Assembly (NCBI GenBank): GCA_030532415.1
Contig: JAUNLE010000002.1
Span: 1-38,657 of the forward strand
Source of the DNA: Coriobacteriia bacterium
GTDB lineage: Bacteria > Actinomycetota > Coriobacteriia > Coriobacteriales > JAEZZM01
Direction: 5' to 3'
Length of the DNA stretch: 38,657 nucleotides
A program made the position numbers and the translations under genes. Shown here one piece after another: positions 17,182-25,789 of the stretch (position 1 is the first letter of the stretch; every line of letters starts with the position of its first letter). The notes under the pieces were generated by a model. It saw only the letters and a list, made by a program, of their open reading frames with translations. It ran no database searches and was not told the DNA's origin.

Positions 17182-17943
17182 ATGATGCAGGATAAGCTTA
17201 ACAATAAGGGACCGGATAACGATACATCTAAGCAAAATAAAGACGTAGAAGAAATTATGGATTCTATCATGTCTTCTATTTCATCTTCTGATATAAGTCC
17301 TTATGACGAAGTGCAAGAACCAGATTTTCCTGCAGCCGATGTTTACATTGAAGAAAAAACCGATGCAAGCGATGGCTCACAAAATGCTGAGGTTGATTGG
17401 GAAGCTCAGGCAGATGAACAAGCCTCTCAAAAAAAGCGCAGCAGCCTAGACGATGAAGATGAGGATACCGAAAGCGTCATTCGAGCCTATCAACAGCAGC
17501 AAATAGAGAAGCAAAAACAACTACAAAATACAGCAAGTTTTGCGATTCCTAAAGAGTTTACAGGGGATATATATCGCGCAGAGTTTGATTTTGGTGATAC
17601 GGCTTCGTCGAAAATCCTCACGGTTTTGCCTTTTGTGATTCACTTTCTTGTTGCCGTAGCGCTTGCAGGATTTTATTATTACAAACAGGTCCTAACTCAA
17701 AATCAGGCAGTTTCACTCTTATATTCCGATATGTTCATGAACTTAATAGTTGGATTTGCCGTAATTATTGGTCTAGGTTTACTGATTTCGCTTGTTGTGG
17801 GGATTGTTGCTCACCTAAAGTCACATGATGCATCCTGGTATGGCAAGTCATTTTTACGAGGTGGTATTACAAGCCTATTCGGTGTAATTTTATGGATTGC
17901 CGCAATTATTGTGGTAGAACTATTAAGTCAAAATATGATGTAA
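17182..17943 (+). CDS. Membrane protein with acidic N-terminal tail, unknown function
   Basis: The 253-residue protein has a disordered, Asp/Glu/Ser/Gln-rich N-terminal half (about 1-135). Three hydrophobic segments follow (near 148-170, 183-215 and 225-250), so it is probably a multi-pass membrane protein with a cytoplasmic tail. AAGGAG precedes the ATG at 17182, and a second in-frame ATG follows immediately. It lies 7 bases upstream of ddl, so the two are probably co-transcribed. A link to wall synthesis is only by context. I do not recognise the family. Confidence 0.75.
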   Translation: MMQDKLNNKGPDNDTSKQNKDVEEIMDSIMSSISSSDISPYDEVQEPDFPAADVYIEEKTDASDGSQNAEVDWEAQADEQASQKKRSSLDDEDEDTESVIRAYQQQQIEKQKQLQNTASFAIPKEFTGDIYRAEFDFGDTASSKILTVLPFVIHFLVAVALAGFYYYKQVLTQNQAVSLLYSDMFMNLIVGFAVIIGLGLLISLVVGIVAHLKSHDASWYGKSFLRGGITSLFGVILWIAAIIVVELLSQNMM

Positions 17944-17950
17944 GGAAGCT

Positions 17951-18892
17951 ATGAATATAACTGCTCCTCAAGATATTAAAGTAGCCCTTATTATGGGCGG
18001 AAGAAGCGATGAGCGCGAAGTGTCGCTTAATTCAGGCAGCCAGGCTTATGAGGCCTTGATACAAAAGGGTTTTCAGGTTAAAACATTTGACCCCATTGAC
18101 CATCAAATGTTACGTGATCTTATTGCCTATGATGCAGATGTAGCCTTTATTGCACTTCACGGTAAGTATGGTGAAGACGGAGTTATACAAGGTGCGCTCG
18201 AAGAAATTGGCCTTCCTTACACTGGCTCGGGGGTAAGAGCAAGTGCCCTTGCTATGGACAAGTTCCGCTCTAAAATTCTCTACAAGCACGTGGGGCTTCA
18301 AACTCCAAAATCCATCCTGATTGAGCGTGGGGATAGTTACTCTTGTTCAAATATCAGCTCACAACTTGGTGAAAAAGTGGTGGTAAAGCCTACCTCTGAT
18401 GGTTCAGCTTTAGGAGTGAGCATCGTACATGAGATTTCTCAACTAAATGAAGCGCTTGAAAAAGCCTTAGAAGTGGGCTCACGCGCCTTAATTGAATCAT
18501 ATATTCCTGGAACAGAAATAACGATAGGTGTGCTTGGTAATGAAAACGTCGAGGCGCTTCCCATCATAGAAATAGTCCCTCATGCAGAGTTTTACAATTA
18601 TGAGGCGAAGTATGAACAGGGAGGATCCGACCATATCATTCCTGCTCGACTGGATGAAGCAGTTTATCAGAAGGCACAAGACATTGCGATTCGCGCTCAT
18701 AAAATTCTAGGATGCAGGGGAATGTCTCGTTCAGATCTTATTGTTGATGAAGAAAACGAGATTTGGATTTTAGAAACTAATACTATACCAGGCATGACGC
18801 AAACATCTTTATTACCCGATGCTGCACGCCATGCCGGATATAGTTTTGAAGAGCTTTGCGCCTATCTTATAGAACTCGCATTAGAGCAATAA
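17951..18892 (+). CDS. ddl: D-alanine--D-alanine ligase
   Basis: This ATP-grasp enzyme makes the D-Ala-D-Ala dipeptide of peptidoglycan precursors. Evidence includes the N-terminal MGGRSDEREVSLNSG, the FIALHGKYGEDGVIQG motif, the ATP-binding KPTSDGSALGVSIV segment and the C-terminal metal/D-Ala site RSDLIVDEENEIWILETN followed by PGMTQTSLLP. The residue after the loop in the first motif and the absence of a Phe/Tyr vancomycin-type change cannot be judged by eye. At 313 residues it is full length. AAGGAAG lies upstream of the ATG. Its 3' end overlaps the convergent tail-anchored gene by 26 bases. Confidence 0.96.
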   Translation: MNITAPQDIKVALIMGGRSDEREVSLNSGSQAYEALIQKGFQVKTFDPIDHQMLRDLIAYDADVAFIALHGKYGEDGVIQGALEEIGLPYTGSGVRASALAMDKFRSKILYKHVGLQTPKSILIERGDSYSCSNISSQLGEKVVVKPTSDGSALGVSIVHEISQLNEALEKALEVGSRALIESYIPGTEITIGVLGNENVEALPIIEIVPHAEFYNYEAKYEQGGSDHIIPARLDEAVYQKAQDIAIRAHKILGCRGMSRSDLIVDEENEIWILETNTIPGMTQTSLLPDAARHAGYSFEELCAYLIELALEQ

Positions 18893-19523
18893 CAAAGGCG
18901 ACAAGTATTACAAGAACGAACAAAACTACGAGGTATGTTTTTATACGATCTTGAGGTTTAGAACTTACAAGATTGACTATAAGCTTGTCTGCTAAGGTGC
19001 GCTTGCGCTTGAATATTACCTCGCCACGCTCGAAAGTGGGGAGTGCTGCCCCTTGATTAATATCGATCTTGCCATCTAGCGCAACTATTTTTTTATGCTG
19101 CTGAGCATTTATCGTCAGTATTGGACGCTTGCCTTCTAGTATCATTTGTTTGCTTGTTTCAAAAAAATGCTTAAAGGCCAATAATTCTTGTTCTGCATCT
19201 TTAGGAGCATCATACATTTGGTAAGCTATTTCACCATGGAAACGTTTTTCTTCATTCACGTAATACACGAGTGACAAAATAAACTGCTTAAGCTCAAAGC
19301 TATCAAATCCATCTTTAAAGCTCAGTTTGTTTTTCGCTTTCACAAAGCCGATGGAATTTCCCGATTCAGTAAATACCTCGTATCTTCCATCCTCAAGCGC
19401 TTTTAAGGAAAGAAGCGAACCAATCATTGATTCATTTGATGCGAGGCGGGTTGATTGTTCTTCAGTTTTAGTTTCGAGCAGGAGGTAATCTGCAAGATAG
19501 GTATTAGTTTTTGACATATACAT
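18867..19523 (-). CDS. Tail-anchored hypothetical protein
   Basis: The 218-residue protein has no N-terminal signal but one strongly hydrophobic helix at the very C-terminus (about 195-217, YLVVLFVLVILVAFVIALM). It is thus probably a tail-anchored protein with a cytoplasmic domain. The soluble part is mixed alpha/beta with no motif I recognise. Start is uncertain: an ATG at 19523 (MYMSK) or an ATG six bases later, with a weak GGA upstream. It converges on ddl, sharing 26 bases, and diverges from the Rrf2 gene. Codon use looks ordinary. Confidence 0.65.
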   Translation of the reverse strand: MYMSKTNTYLADYLLLETKTEEQSTRLASNESMIGSLLSLKALEDGRYEVFTESGNSIGFVKAKNKLSFKDGFDSFELKQFILSLVYYVNEEKRFHGEIAYQMYDAPKDAEQELLAFKHFFETSKQMILEGKRPILTINAQQHKKIVALDGKIDINQGAALPTFERGEVIFKRKRTLADKLIVNLVSSKPQDRIKTYLVVLFVLVILVAFVIALMRVL

Positions 19524-19590
19524 CCAATGTTTTGGGCTTTCTTAAATAGTACGCCTACGTATAATCCTCACACAAGTGTCTCTTAAAATC

Positions 19591-19601
19591 CTATACTATA
19601 G
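19591..19601. promoter_or_regulatory. Dyad CTATACTATAG upstream of the Rrf2 gene, candidate operator
   Basis: A perfect 5+1+5 dyad lies about 27 bases before the Rrf2 start. It overlaps a TATACT (19592-19597) that could be the -10. Rrf2 regulators often repress their own promoters through such sites, so autoregulation is plausible but unproven. Confidence 0.4.
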
Positions 19602-19627
19602 TAGGGATTATAAAAAGGAGGTAAACT

Positions 19628-20071
19628 ATGCAAGTTTCTACAAAAGGTCGCTATGCTTTGCGCCTCATGGTCGATTTAGGCAGTGCCGACAAGGATGCGT
19701 TTACTCCATTACGTGAGATATCTGAACGTCAAAAGATTTCAGAAAAATATCTTGAGCAAATTATTCGTCCTTTGGCTAAAGCTGGCTATGTTAGAAGCGC
19801 TCGTGGAATTTTTGGTGGTTACCAGCTCGCAAAAGATTCTCAAGCAATAACAGTGGGGGAAGTATTAAGGGCCGTTGAAGGCGAATTAGCCCCGATTCCA
19901 TGTTCGAGCAGAATAGGCGATAACTGCGAAAATACAACGACTTGCGTTACCCGTGACGTGTGGCAGTCTATCAACGATTCAGTAAATGAAGTGGTCGATA
20001 ATATAACCTTAGAAGAACTAGTTTCAAGAAGTAACAATACGCGAGGTGCATGTCCAAGTAAGCTCATTTAA
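19628..20071 (+). CDS. Rrf2 family transcriptional regulator, possible Fe-S sensor
   Basis: The 147-residue protein opens MQVSTKGRYALRLMVDLG, the hallmark of the Rrf2/IscR/CymR family. A winged helix follows (LREISERQKISEKYLEQII and RSARGIFGGYQLAKD). Three cysteines in PCSSRIGDNCENTTTC (spaced C-x7-C-x5-C) lie where IscR holds its [2Fe-2S] cluster, so iron-sulfur, NO or redox sensing is possible. An AGGAGG site precedes the ATG. There is no iscS/nifU or cysteine gene next to it. The closest downstream gene encodes an acetyltransferase. The regulated genes are not evident from context except a possible own-operator upstream. Confidence 0.88.
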   Translation: MQVSTKGRYALRLMVDLGSADKDAFTPLREISERQKISEKYLEQIIRPLAKAGYVRSARGIFGGYQLAKDSQAITVGEVLRAVEGELAPIPCSSRIGDNCENTTTCVTRDVWQSINDSVNEVVDNITLEELVSRSNNTRGACPSKLI

Positions 20072-20122
20072 TATGTGTACAGTAACTATATGTACCGTAA
20101 CTTCATGTGTAAGGAATTAGCC

Positions 20123-20701
20123 ATGGGCGCTACAAGCAACTCTTCGTGTTTCGATAATTACTTTACGCTCAATAAAGTCAGATCAGGAAGAGAAAATTTA
20201 AAGATTGATTTGCTTAAAATCACAGATTTACTTCCTGAAGATATCAGTGAGCTTGATAAGCTGCGCACTGCAGCACTCAATCATTATGATGAAACAATAG
20301 TTCAAAAATGCAAAAGAATTCCTATTGAAGATGAAATTAAGTATGTTCCTGCTCGATTAAGCATGCAAGATAAGCTTATCTTTCGTGCTTTTGAACAGGC
20401 GAACTTGCTTGCTTATGCCCAGGTTTTTACTGGATGGCCACACTTTGATGAATGGACGGTCGAACAGCTCTATATTCATCCTGAATATGCACGTCAAGGA
20501 TTAGGGTCTAAACTTATTAATTCAGTAGAAAATGTGGCAAGAACGGCTGAAATAAAGGCTACTTCTGTACTTACGATGCCATCCAGAGAGCATGCCGATT
20601 CTTTTTGGCGAGCAATCGGATATGATGATTTATCTGCAAATCAAACGATTCAGGTACCTCGTAAATTTTCAAATTTACGAGTGCTCAGAAAAGAGCTCTA
20701 A
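20123..20701 (+). CDS. GNAT family N-acetyltransferase
   Basis: I prefer the ATG at 20123 (MGATSNSSCF), because AAGGA lies 7 bases upstream. An ATG at 20075 would add 16 residues encoded by repeated DNA. The 192-residue protein has a GNAT acetyl-CoA motif A, VEQLYIHPEYARQGLGSKLI (RQGLGS as the R/QxxGxG/A loop), and a C-terminal FWRAIGYDD typical of the fold's last strands. The acceptor substrate is not evident. It lies between the Rrf2 gene and dinG, which starts 4 bases after its stop, so it is probably in the same transcript. Confidence 0.85.
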   Translation: MGATSNSSCFDNYFTLNKVRSGRENLKIDLLKITDLLPEDISELDKLRTAALNHYDETIVQKCKRIPIEDEIKYVPARLSMQDKLIFRAFEQANLLAYAQVFTGWPHFDEWTVEQLYIHPEYARQGLGSKLINSVENVARTAEIKATSVLTMPSREHADSFWRAIGYDDLSANQTIQVPRKFSNLRVLRKEL

Positions 20702-20704
20702 TAC

Positions 20705-23596
20705 GTGGCAAATTCTATAAATCCCATACTTAAGTCTTTGTTCTTACCAAATACCGATTCAGATATTATTGATTCGTATGCAGGGCTTGCTCAGCGCGCC
20801 CAAGATAGAACCTTTGGCATGCTTGAAGAAGAAGTTGTCATTGTTGATACCGAGACTACGGGACTTGATTTACAAAACTGCGAGCTTATTCAAATTGCTG
20901 CCTGTCGTATTCATGAGAATAAGATAATTGAACGCTTTAACGAATTTATAAAGCCCAAGAAGGAAATTCCAAGTTTTATAGAAAATCTTACGGGAATATC
21001 GAATGAAATGGTCGCCAACGCTCGAAGCGCTGATGAGGTAATCGATAAGTTCAGTGATTTTGTTCATGGTTCGCCTATCGTTGCTCACAACGTAGCCTTT
21101 GATAGGCATTTTTTAGAGCGAGAAGCACAGGGCAGGTACCTAACTGATCTATGGATCGATTCGCTTACCGTATCTCGCATCGCTCTACCTCGGCTTAAGA
21201 ACCATAAACTCGCTACCTTAGCAGAAGCCTTCGGAGCGCCTCGGGTAAGTCATCAAGCTGACGATGATGTCGAAGCACTTGCCTTTGTTTGGCGCGTGCT
21301 GCTTACTGCCTTAAGCGAGATGCCCTTAGGCTATCTTGAACGAATGGCTCATTTAGACCCAGAAACACCCTGGAGTTTACGTCCTATATTTTCCTATCTT
21401 GCTGGTGAAAATCCTGGCGTCCCCTTTTCTCTCAAAGCGATTAGAGAAGAAAGGCTCAAACGCCTTAGCCTAGACAATAAGCGCGATTACTTCGAGCTTG
21501 AATCCTATGACTTTCTTGATGATAAGGACTTAAAAGAAGAATTTTCCAAAACGGGAATTTTGGGAAGCATGTATCCTTCCTATGAGCCTCGTTTAGAACA
21601 AGTAGCGATGTCATTAGAGATAAACAAGGCCTTTCGCACCTCTTGTCACAGTGCTATAGAAGCAGGTACGGGCGTTGGAAAGTCGATCGCATACCTTCTC
21701 CCTGCACTGTATCTTGCTAAAAAGAATAAGGTTACAACGGGTGTGGCCACAAAGACCAACACCTTGATGGACCAGCTTGTATCCAAGGAGCTTCCATCTT
21801 TGCAAGAGGCTTTTGATGAGCCAATCTCTTATCTTGCACTCAAAGGGTATGAGCATTATCCGTGTTTGAGAAAACTAGACCATCTTGCGAATGCCCAAAA
21901 TAAAGACTCTTCAGAAGATGTTCTTAATATGATAGCAACGCTCTATGCTTTTTCATCGCAAACAAGCTATGGAGACATTGACCAGATTAATCTGAATTGG
22001 AAGCACCTTCCTAAACACGAGGTCACAACCACCTCACACGAATGCACGAAAAAATATTGCCCGTATTATCCACAAAGCTGTTTTGTGCACGGAATTCGTA
22101 AAGCTGCTGAGCACGCCGATATTGTTGTCACAAACCACGCGCTGCTTCTTCGAGATGTAAGCAGTGAGGGAATGATTTTACCTCCTATTAGGCATTGGGT
22201 TATTGATGAGGCTCATTCTTTTGAACAAGAGGCAAGAAAACAGTGGGCCAAGTCGTTTTCTTATATGGAAGTCTTAGGCTTATTAGATGCAATAGGCACT
22301 GTTCGCTCACAAGCTTTAGGTCAGCTATCAAAACTTGCTCAAGCACATGCAGGAGGCACGCTTTTAATGGCTGCGATAAGCAAGGCGGCAAGTCAAACCT
22401 CTAGCGTATCTACCGTCTTAGCGTCTTTTTTCAGTGAGGTAAAAGCGCTCGCTCATTTAAGTAAGCAATCCGATGCCTATCATGCACAAACACTTTGGTT
22501 AAGTGCAGAACTTCGATCGAGCCAAGCGTGGCAAGAAATTGTTGAAATAGGCTATTCGCTCATAGACCACATGGAAAAGCTCTTCAACTTATTAAACGAT
22601 GCCTATAAGCTTGCCCTTGATATTGATGAAGAGGGTTTCTACGAGATTAGCCTCGTAATTCCAAGGCTTAAAGAAGCAATGGATTCTTTAATGCTGGTGT
22701 TGCTTGGTGAAAATAAAGATTATACCTACAGCGTTCAGCTTGATAGAAGAGATCAGGTGTTAAGCGAAAGCTTAGATGCAGAACCGCTTGAAGTTGGGCA
22801 AATGATTGCGAAAGATTTTTATCCAGAAAACTCAAGTGTTGTTTTCACAAGCGCAACTATAGCGGTGGATGAAAACTTCGACCACTTTTTAGATTCAGTA
22901 GGCTTACGCGAGCTTGATAGGGGAGACTACCACACGCTTCAACTGCAGTCATCGTATGACTATGAACGAAATATGAGCATTATTGTGGCAAAAGATCTAT
23001 CACAACCAAATACGCGTAACTACCTTTCAGATATGGAAGAATTTTTATACAAGACGCACGTTTCTATGCAAGGCGCCTGTTTGACACTTTTTACAAACAG
23101 AAAAGAAATGGAATACCTGCATAAATCTCTGAAAACTCGTCTTGAAAACGAGGGGCTTGAGCTTATTTGTCAGCTTAAAAACACCTCAATAAAATATGTG
23201 CGCGAGGCTTTCTTAGAAGATGAACGCACATCGCTTTTTGCCTTAAAGTCTTTTTGGGAAGGTTTTGATGCAGTGGGGGACACGCTTCGCTGTGTAATCA
23301 TCCCAAAACTGCCGTTTCCTTCTCCTAATAATCCGCTTTCGAAAGAACGAAGTTTGCGAGATCAAAGGGCATGGATTCACTATGATCTGCCCGAGACTAT
23401 TTTAAGCGTGAAGCAGGCTGCTGGTCGTTTAATTAGAAGCTCAAGCGATACGGGGTGTTTGATCTTAGCCGACTCAAGAGTGGTGCATAAGTCGTACGGC
23501 AAGCTCTTCTTGCGCTCACTTCCTAAAAAAGATTATTTGCTCTTAGGAAATGACGAGCTTGATTCGTATTTACGTATGTGGAATACGATTAATTAA
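20705..23596 (+). CDS. dinG: DnaQ-like 3'-5' exonuclease fused to DinG-type Fe-S helicase
   Basis: The 963-residue protein begins, after about 40 residues, with a DEDDh exonuclease: VIVDTETTGLDLQ (DxE), PIVAHNVAFDRHFL and HQADDDVEAL. A superfamily 2 XPD/DinG helicase follows. Its motifs are Walker A (IEAGTGVGKSIAYLLPA), DEAH box (HWVIDEAHSF), VVFTSATIA, a motif V region (FALKSFWEGFDAVGDTL) and motif VI (QAAGRLIRSSSDTG). Four cysteines between motifs I and II (YPCLRK, HECTKK, KYCPYY, QSCF) fit the [4Fe-4S] cluster. DinG unwinds R-loops, D-loops and G4 DNA after damage. The exonuclease fusion is known in Gram-positive DinG. The start is a GTG at 20705. The end overlaps the convergent WYL gene by 8 bases. 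Confidence 0.93.
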   Translation: MANSINPILKSLFLPNTDSDIIDSYAGLAQRAQDRTFGMLEEEVVIVDTETTGLDLQNCELIQIAACRIHENKIIERFNEFIKPKKEIPSFIENLTGISNEMVANARSADEVIDKFSDFVHGSPIVAHNVAFDRHFLEREAQGRYLTDLWIDSLTVSRIALPRLKNHKLATLAEAFGAPRVSHQADDDVEALAFVWRVLLTALSEMPLGYLERMAHLDPETPWSLRPIFSYLAGENPGVPFSLKAIREERLKRLSLDNKRDYFELESYDFLDDKDLKEEFSKTGILGSMYPSYEPRLEQVAMSLEINKAFRTSCHSAIEAGTGVGKSIAYLLPALYLAKKNKVTTGVATKTNTLMDQLVSKELPSLQEAFDEPISYLALKGYEHYPCLRKLDHLANAQNKDSSEDVLNMIATLYAFSSQTSYGDIDQINLNWKHLPKHEVTTTSHECTKKYCPYYPQSCFVHGIRKAAEHADIVVTNHALLLRDVSSEGMILPPIRHWVIDEAHSFEQEARKQWAKSFSYMEVLGLLDAIGTVRSQALGQLSKLAQAHAGGTLLMAAISKAASQTSSVSTVLASFFSEVKALAHLSKQSDAYHAQTLWLSAELRSSQAWQEIVEIGYSLIDHMEKLFNLLNDAYKLALDIDEEGFYEISLVIPRLKEAMDSLMLVLLGENKDYTYSVQLDRRDQVLSESLDAEPLEVGQMIAKDFYPENSSVVFTSATIAVDENFDHFLDSVGLRELDRGDYHTLQLQSSYDYERNMSIIVAKDLSQPNTRNYLSDMEEFLYKTHVSMQGACLTLFTNRKEMEYLHKSLKTRLENEGLELICQLKNTSIKYVREAFLEDERTSLFALKSFWEGFDAVGDTLRCVIIPKLPFPSPNNPLSKERSLRDQRAWIHYDLPETILSVKQAAGRLIRSSSDTGCLILADSRVVHKSYGKLFLRSLPKKDYLLLGNDELDSYLRMWNTIN

Positions 23597-24569
23597 GGTT
23601 ATTGAGTTTTTGTAAGGCAAGCTCTCGAACGCGTTCTCGTATTTCAGGCGGGCCAAGAACCTCTAGAGCACCAGCGCTTGCCAGTGCTTGATGGGCTAGA
23701 AATTCTGTTGAAACATAGGGAATATGATAATAGCGAGCATGATCGCGCGCCATAACTCCCTCTATCTTTTCAGCCTCTATTGGCATAATGCCAGGTAAAT
23801 CCATGTAATCTAAGACTTTTTCATCATAGACTGCCAAATATGCAAGCCTTTGGGTGTTAAGCTCAATTATCTTTGTGGGTCCTATCGCATGAACCTCGTC
23901 AAAGTATTCCTGCAGTTCTCGAAGTGATGCCATGCGGTCAAGTCGATAGGTCCTGATTTCCCCATGTTTTCTCGAAAAGGCCTCTACATACCATTTGTCT
24001 TGGTAGTTAAGAAGCTGGATAGGCTCAATGACTTGCTTTGGTGCTTGCGCATCTTTTGAGTTTTTAGCTTGCTGGGTAAAGGCAAGCGATGCGTAAGAAA
24101 TCTCTAGCGCTTGATGAGCTGTAATTGCATGTGAAATTCGCTCAACTAATTCACCAGAATTTTCAAGTTCGCTTGAAGAAAGCAAACTTTTCACTCTGCT
24201 TCGGTCAATCTCACTTGCACCTGTAGCAAGCAGCACTTTTCTTCTTAATTCACTTGACTCACTAACACCAGCAGCGTCTAGTGCGGCCATTAAAGCTAGG
24301 GATTCTTTATGAGAAAGGCGAAGTGATTTTTCCAAAATGGGTAATTCTTGCCAAACGTAAGCCTCATCACCACTGGTATATACACCCAAAAGTTGCGTGT
24401 CATTAATGCCGCACATGGAAACTATTTCTATGTCGCGTCTAGCTTGTTCAAGACTTATATTGAATACTTCAGCTATTTTTTGCAGAGGCACAGCTGTATG
24501 GGACTCATTTAAGAATTTGATTAATGCAATCAACCTTCGCGCATCATCTTTTTTTGAGGGTCTAGCCAT
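23589..24569 (-). CDS. WYL-domain transcriptional regulator, PafC-like (second gene of pair)
   Basis: The 326-residue protein has an N-terminal helix-turn-helix (VPLQKIAEVFNISLEQARRDIEIV), a central domain and a WYL domain (about 160-230, including WYVEAFSRKHGEIRTYRLDRM). It overlaps the upstream WYL gene by 8 bases in a translationally coupled pair, the arrangement of actinobacterial pafB-pafC. PafBC is a heterodimeric, LexA-independent activator of DNA-damage genes. Having dinG next door is consistent with that. Assignment to PafC by order is inference, and general WYL regulators have other roles. Confidence 0.82.
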   Translation of the reverse strand: MARPSKKDDARRLIALIKFLNESHTAVPLQKIAEVFNISLEQARRDIEIVSMCGINDTQLLGVYTSGDEAYVWQELPILEKSLRLSHKESLALMAALDAAGVSESSELRRKVLLATGASEIDRSRVKSLLSSSELENSGELVERISHAITAHQALEISYASLAFTQQAKNSKDAQAPKQVIEPIQLLNYQDKWYVEAFSRKHGEIRTYRLDRMASLRELQEYFDEVHAIGPTKIIELNTQRLAYLAVYDEKVLDYMDLPGIMPIEAEKIEGVMARDHARYYHIPYVSTEFLAHQALASAGALEVLGPPEIRERVRELALQKLNNLN

Positions 24570-25605
24570 GAAGCTTATAAACCTCCTTAATTTTTTCTAT
24601 ATAAAGCTCTTTAAGTTCTTGTGGCTCTAGAATTTCAAGATCAAATTCCTGAGCGAGAATAAATCGAATGAATTCATGACTATCTTTAACTTCAATCGTC
24701 CAGATAAAGTCGTCGCCTTTAGCGTGAAGCTCGCCTTTATGTTTCGTGAGTCCTGCTAAGCGCCAGCTATTTTGAGCGGAAATTTTGATGCGTGCCTCAA
24801 AGCTTTCATCACCATACATAAAAGGAAGGCCAATATAGTCACGAACATCAAAACTTACCGGAGTAAAGTCTGCTTTTGCCCTGGTATTCACTTGACGAAG
24901 GAATGTCATCCGATCATTTCGAAAGACGCGTAAATCATCTTTCGAACTATCTCGTGCTAACAAGTACCATCTTCCTGCCGTGCTGAACGTGGCAAGTGGT
25001 TCAACTTGTTTCGTACTGTTTTTGCCTGAAGCGTTGGTATAGTCGAACTTTAAAAATTTACGGTCTTCAACTGCCTTTTGAACGAGCAGTAAGTTCTTGT
25101 CTTGAGCGCCGGTATCTTTTTTATCTGCTTGAGCTTTCTCTAATTCACTATCCCTGCTCATGTCCAGTTCGAATGGATCGCCATCTTCACCCCAAATGAT
25201 TTCTTCTTCCTCTTGTGAAGACAGCGGTTTTGCAAGTGATGAAGTAAGCTTTGCGAGCGCAAACCGTAAATCATGCGCGAGTGGAAAGTTGGGGTCATCC
25301 ATAAGTGAATAGGCGATTGCCCTTACACTTGCAATTTCTAGGGGATCTAAATCGAGGTCAGATACATAGGATGCGTTGTCATCCAAAGCATAGGTATTGT
25401 CTGCACGTGTTGTAATAATAATGCCAGCTTGAGCAAGTTCTTGTTTGTCGCGAAAAAACATTTTCTTAAAAGCGGCTTCATGTGCATCTTGATCATATCC
25501 AATTTGTGAATTAAATTGGATATCCTGAGCGGTAAGCGGTCTTTTAGCAGATAAAAACGCAAGCGCTAAGTTAACGAGACGTTCCTCTGATGGTAGAGCT
25601 TGCAT
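24562..25605 (-). CDS. WYL-domain transcriptional regulator, PafB-like (first gene of pair)
   Basis: The 347-residue protein starts MQALPSEERLVNLALAFLSA, like PafB proteins, with an N-terminal winged helix about residues 1-75. The WYL domain is in the C-terminal half (FDYTNASGKNSTKQVEPLA and RWYLLARDSSKDDLRVFRNDRM). It is read first and overlaps its partner's start by 8 bases. It is divergent from the 493-residue membrane protein gene, with a 184-base gap containing an inverted repeat. A DNA-damage activator role is inferred from family resemblance and pairing. Confidence 0.82.
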   Translation of the reverse strand: MQALPSEERLVNLALAFLSAKRPLTAQDIQFNSQIGYDQDAHEAAFKKMFFRDKQELAQAGIIITTRADNTYALDDNASYVSDLDLDPLEIASVRAIAYSLMDDPNFPLAHDLRFALAKLTSSLAKPLSSQEEEEIIWGEDGDPFELDMSRDSELEKAQADKKDTGAQDKNLLLVQKAVEDRKFLKFDYTNASGKNSTKQVEPLATFSTAGRWYLLARDSSKDDLRVFRNDRMTFLRQVNTRAKADFTPVSFDVRDYIGLPFMYGDESFEARIKISAQNSWRLAGLTKHKGELHAKGDDFIWTIEVKDSHEFIRFILAQEFDLEILEPQELKELYIEKIKEVYKLHG

Positions 25606-25681
25606 AACATCACCCCAGGTAAAGAGCTCAAATAATAATGTAACTACTATAAGCGTAGTATAAGTATCAAAGGAAACACAC

Positions 25682-25704
25682 TTGTAATTCTTAAGAAATT
25701 ACAA
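25682..25704. repeat. 8-bp inverted repeat between divergent genes (operator candidate)
   Basis: TTGTAATT (25682-25689) and AATTACAA (25697-25704) are exact inverted copies separated by 7 bases. They lie in the gap between the PafB-like gene and the membrane coiled-coil gene. It could be an operator or a protein-free hairpin; the target regulator is not evident. The rest of the gap is AT-rich with no obvious strong promoter. Confidence 0.4.
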
Positions 25705-25789
25705 ACTATGTCAATAATTATAAATTATGCTGGTAAAATAACTTCTTAGGGATTTTATTCCGAAAATACGCCAGAAAGGAACTACTCGG

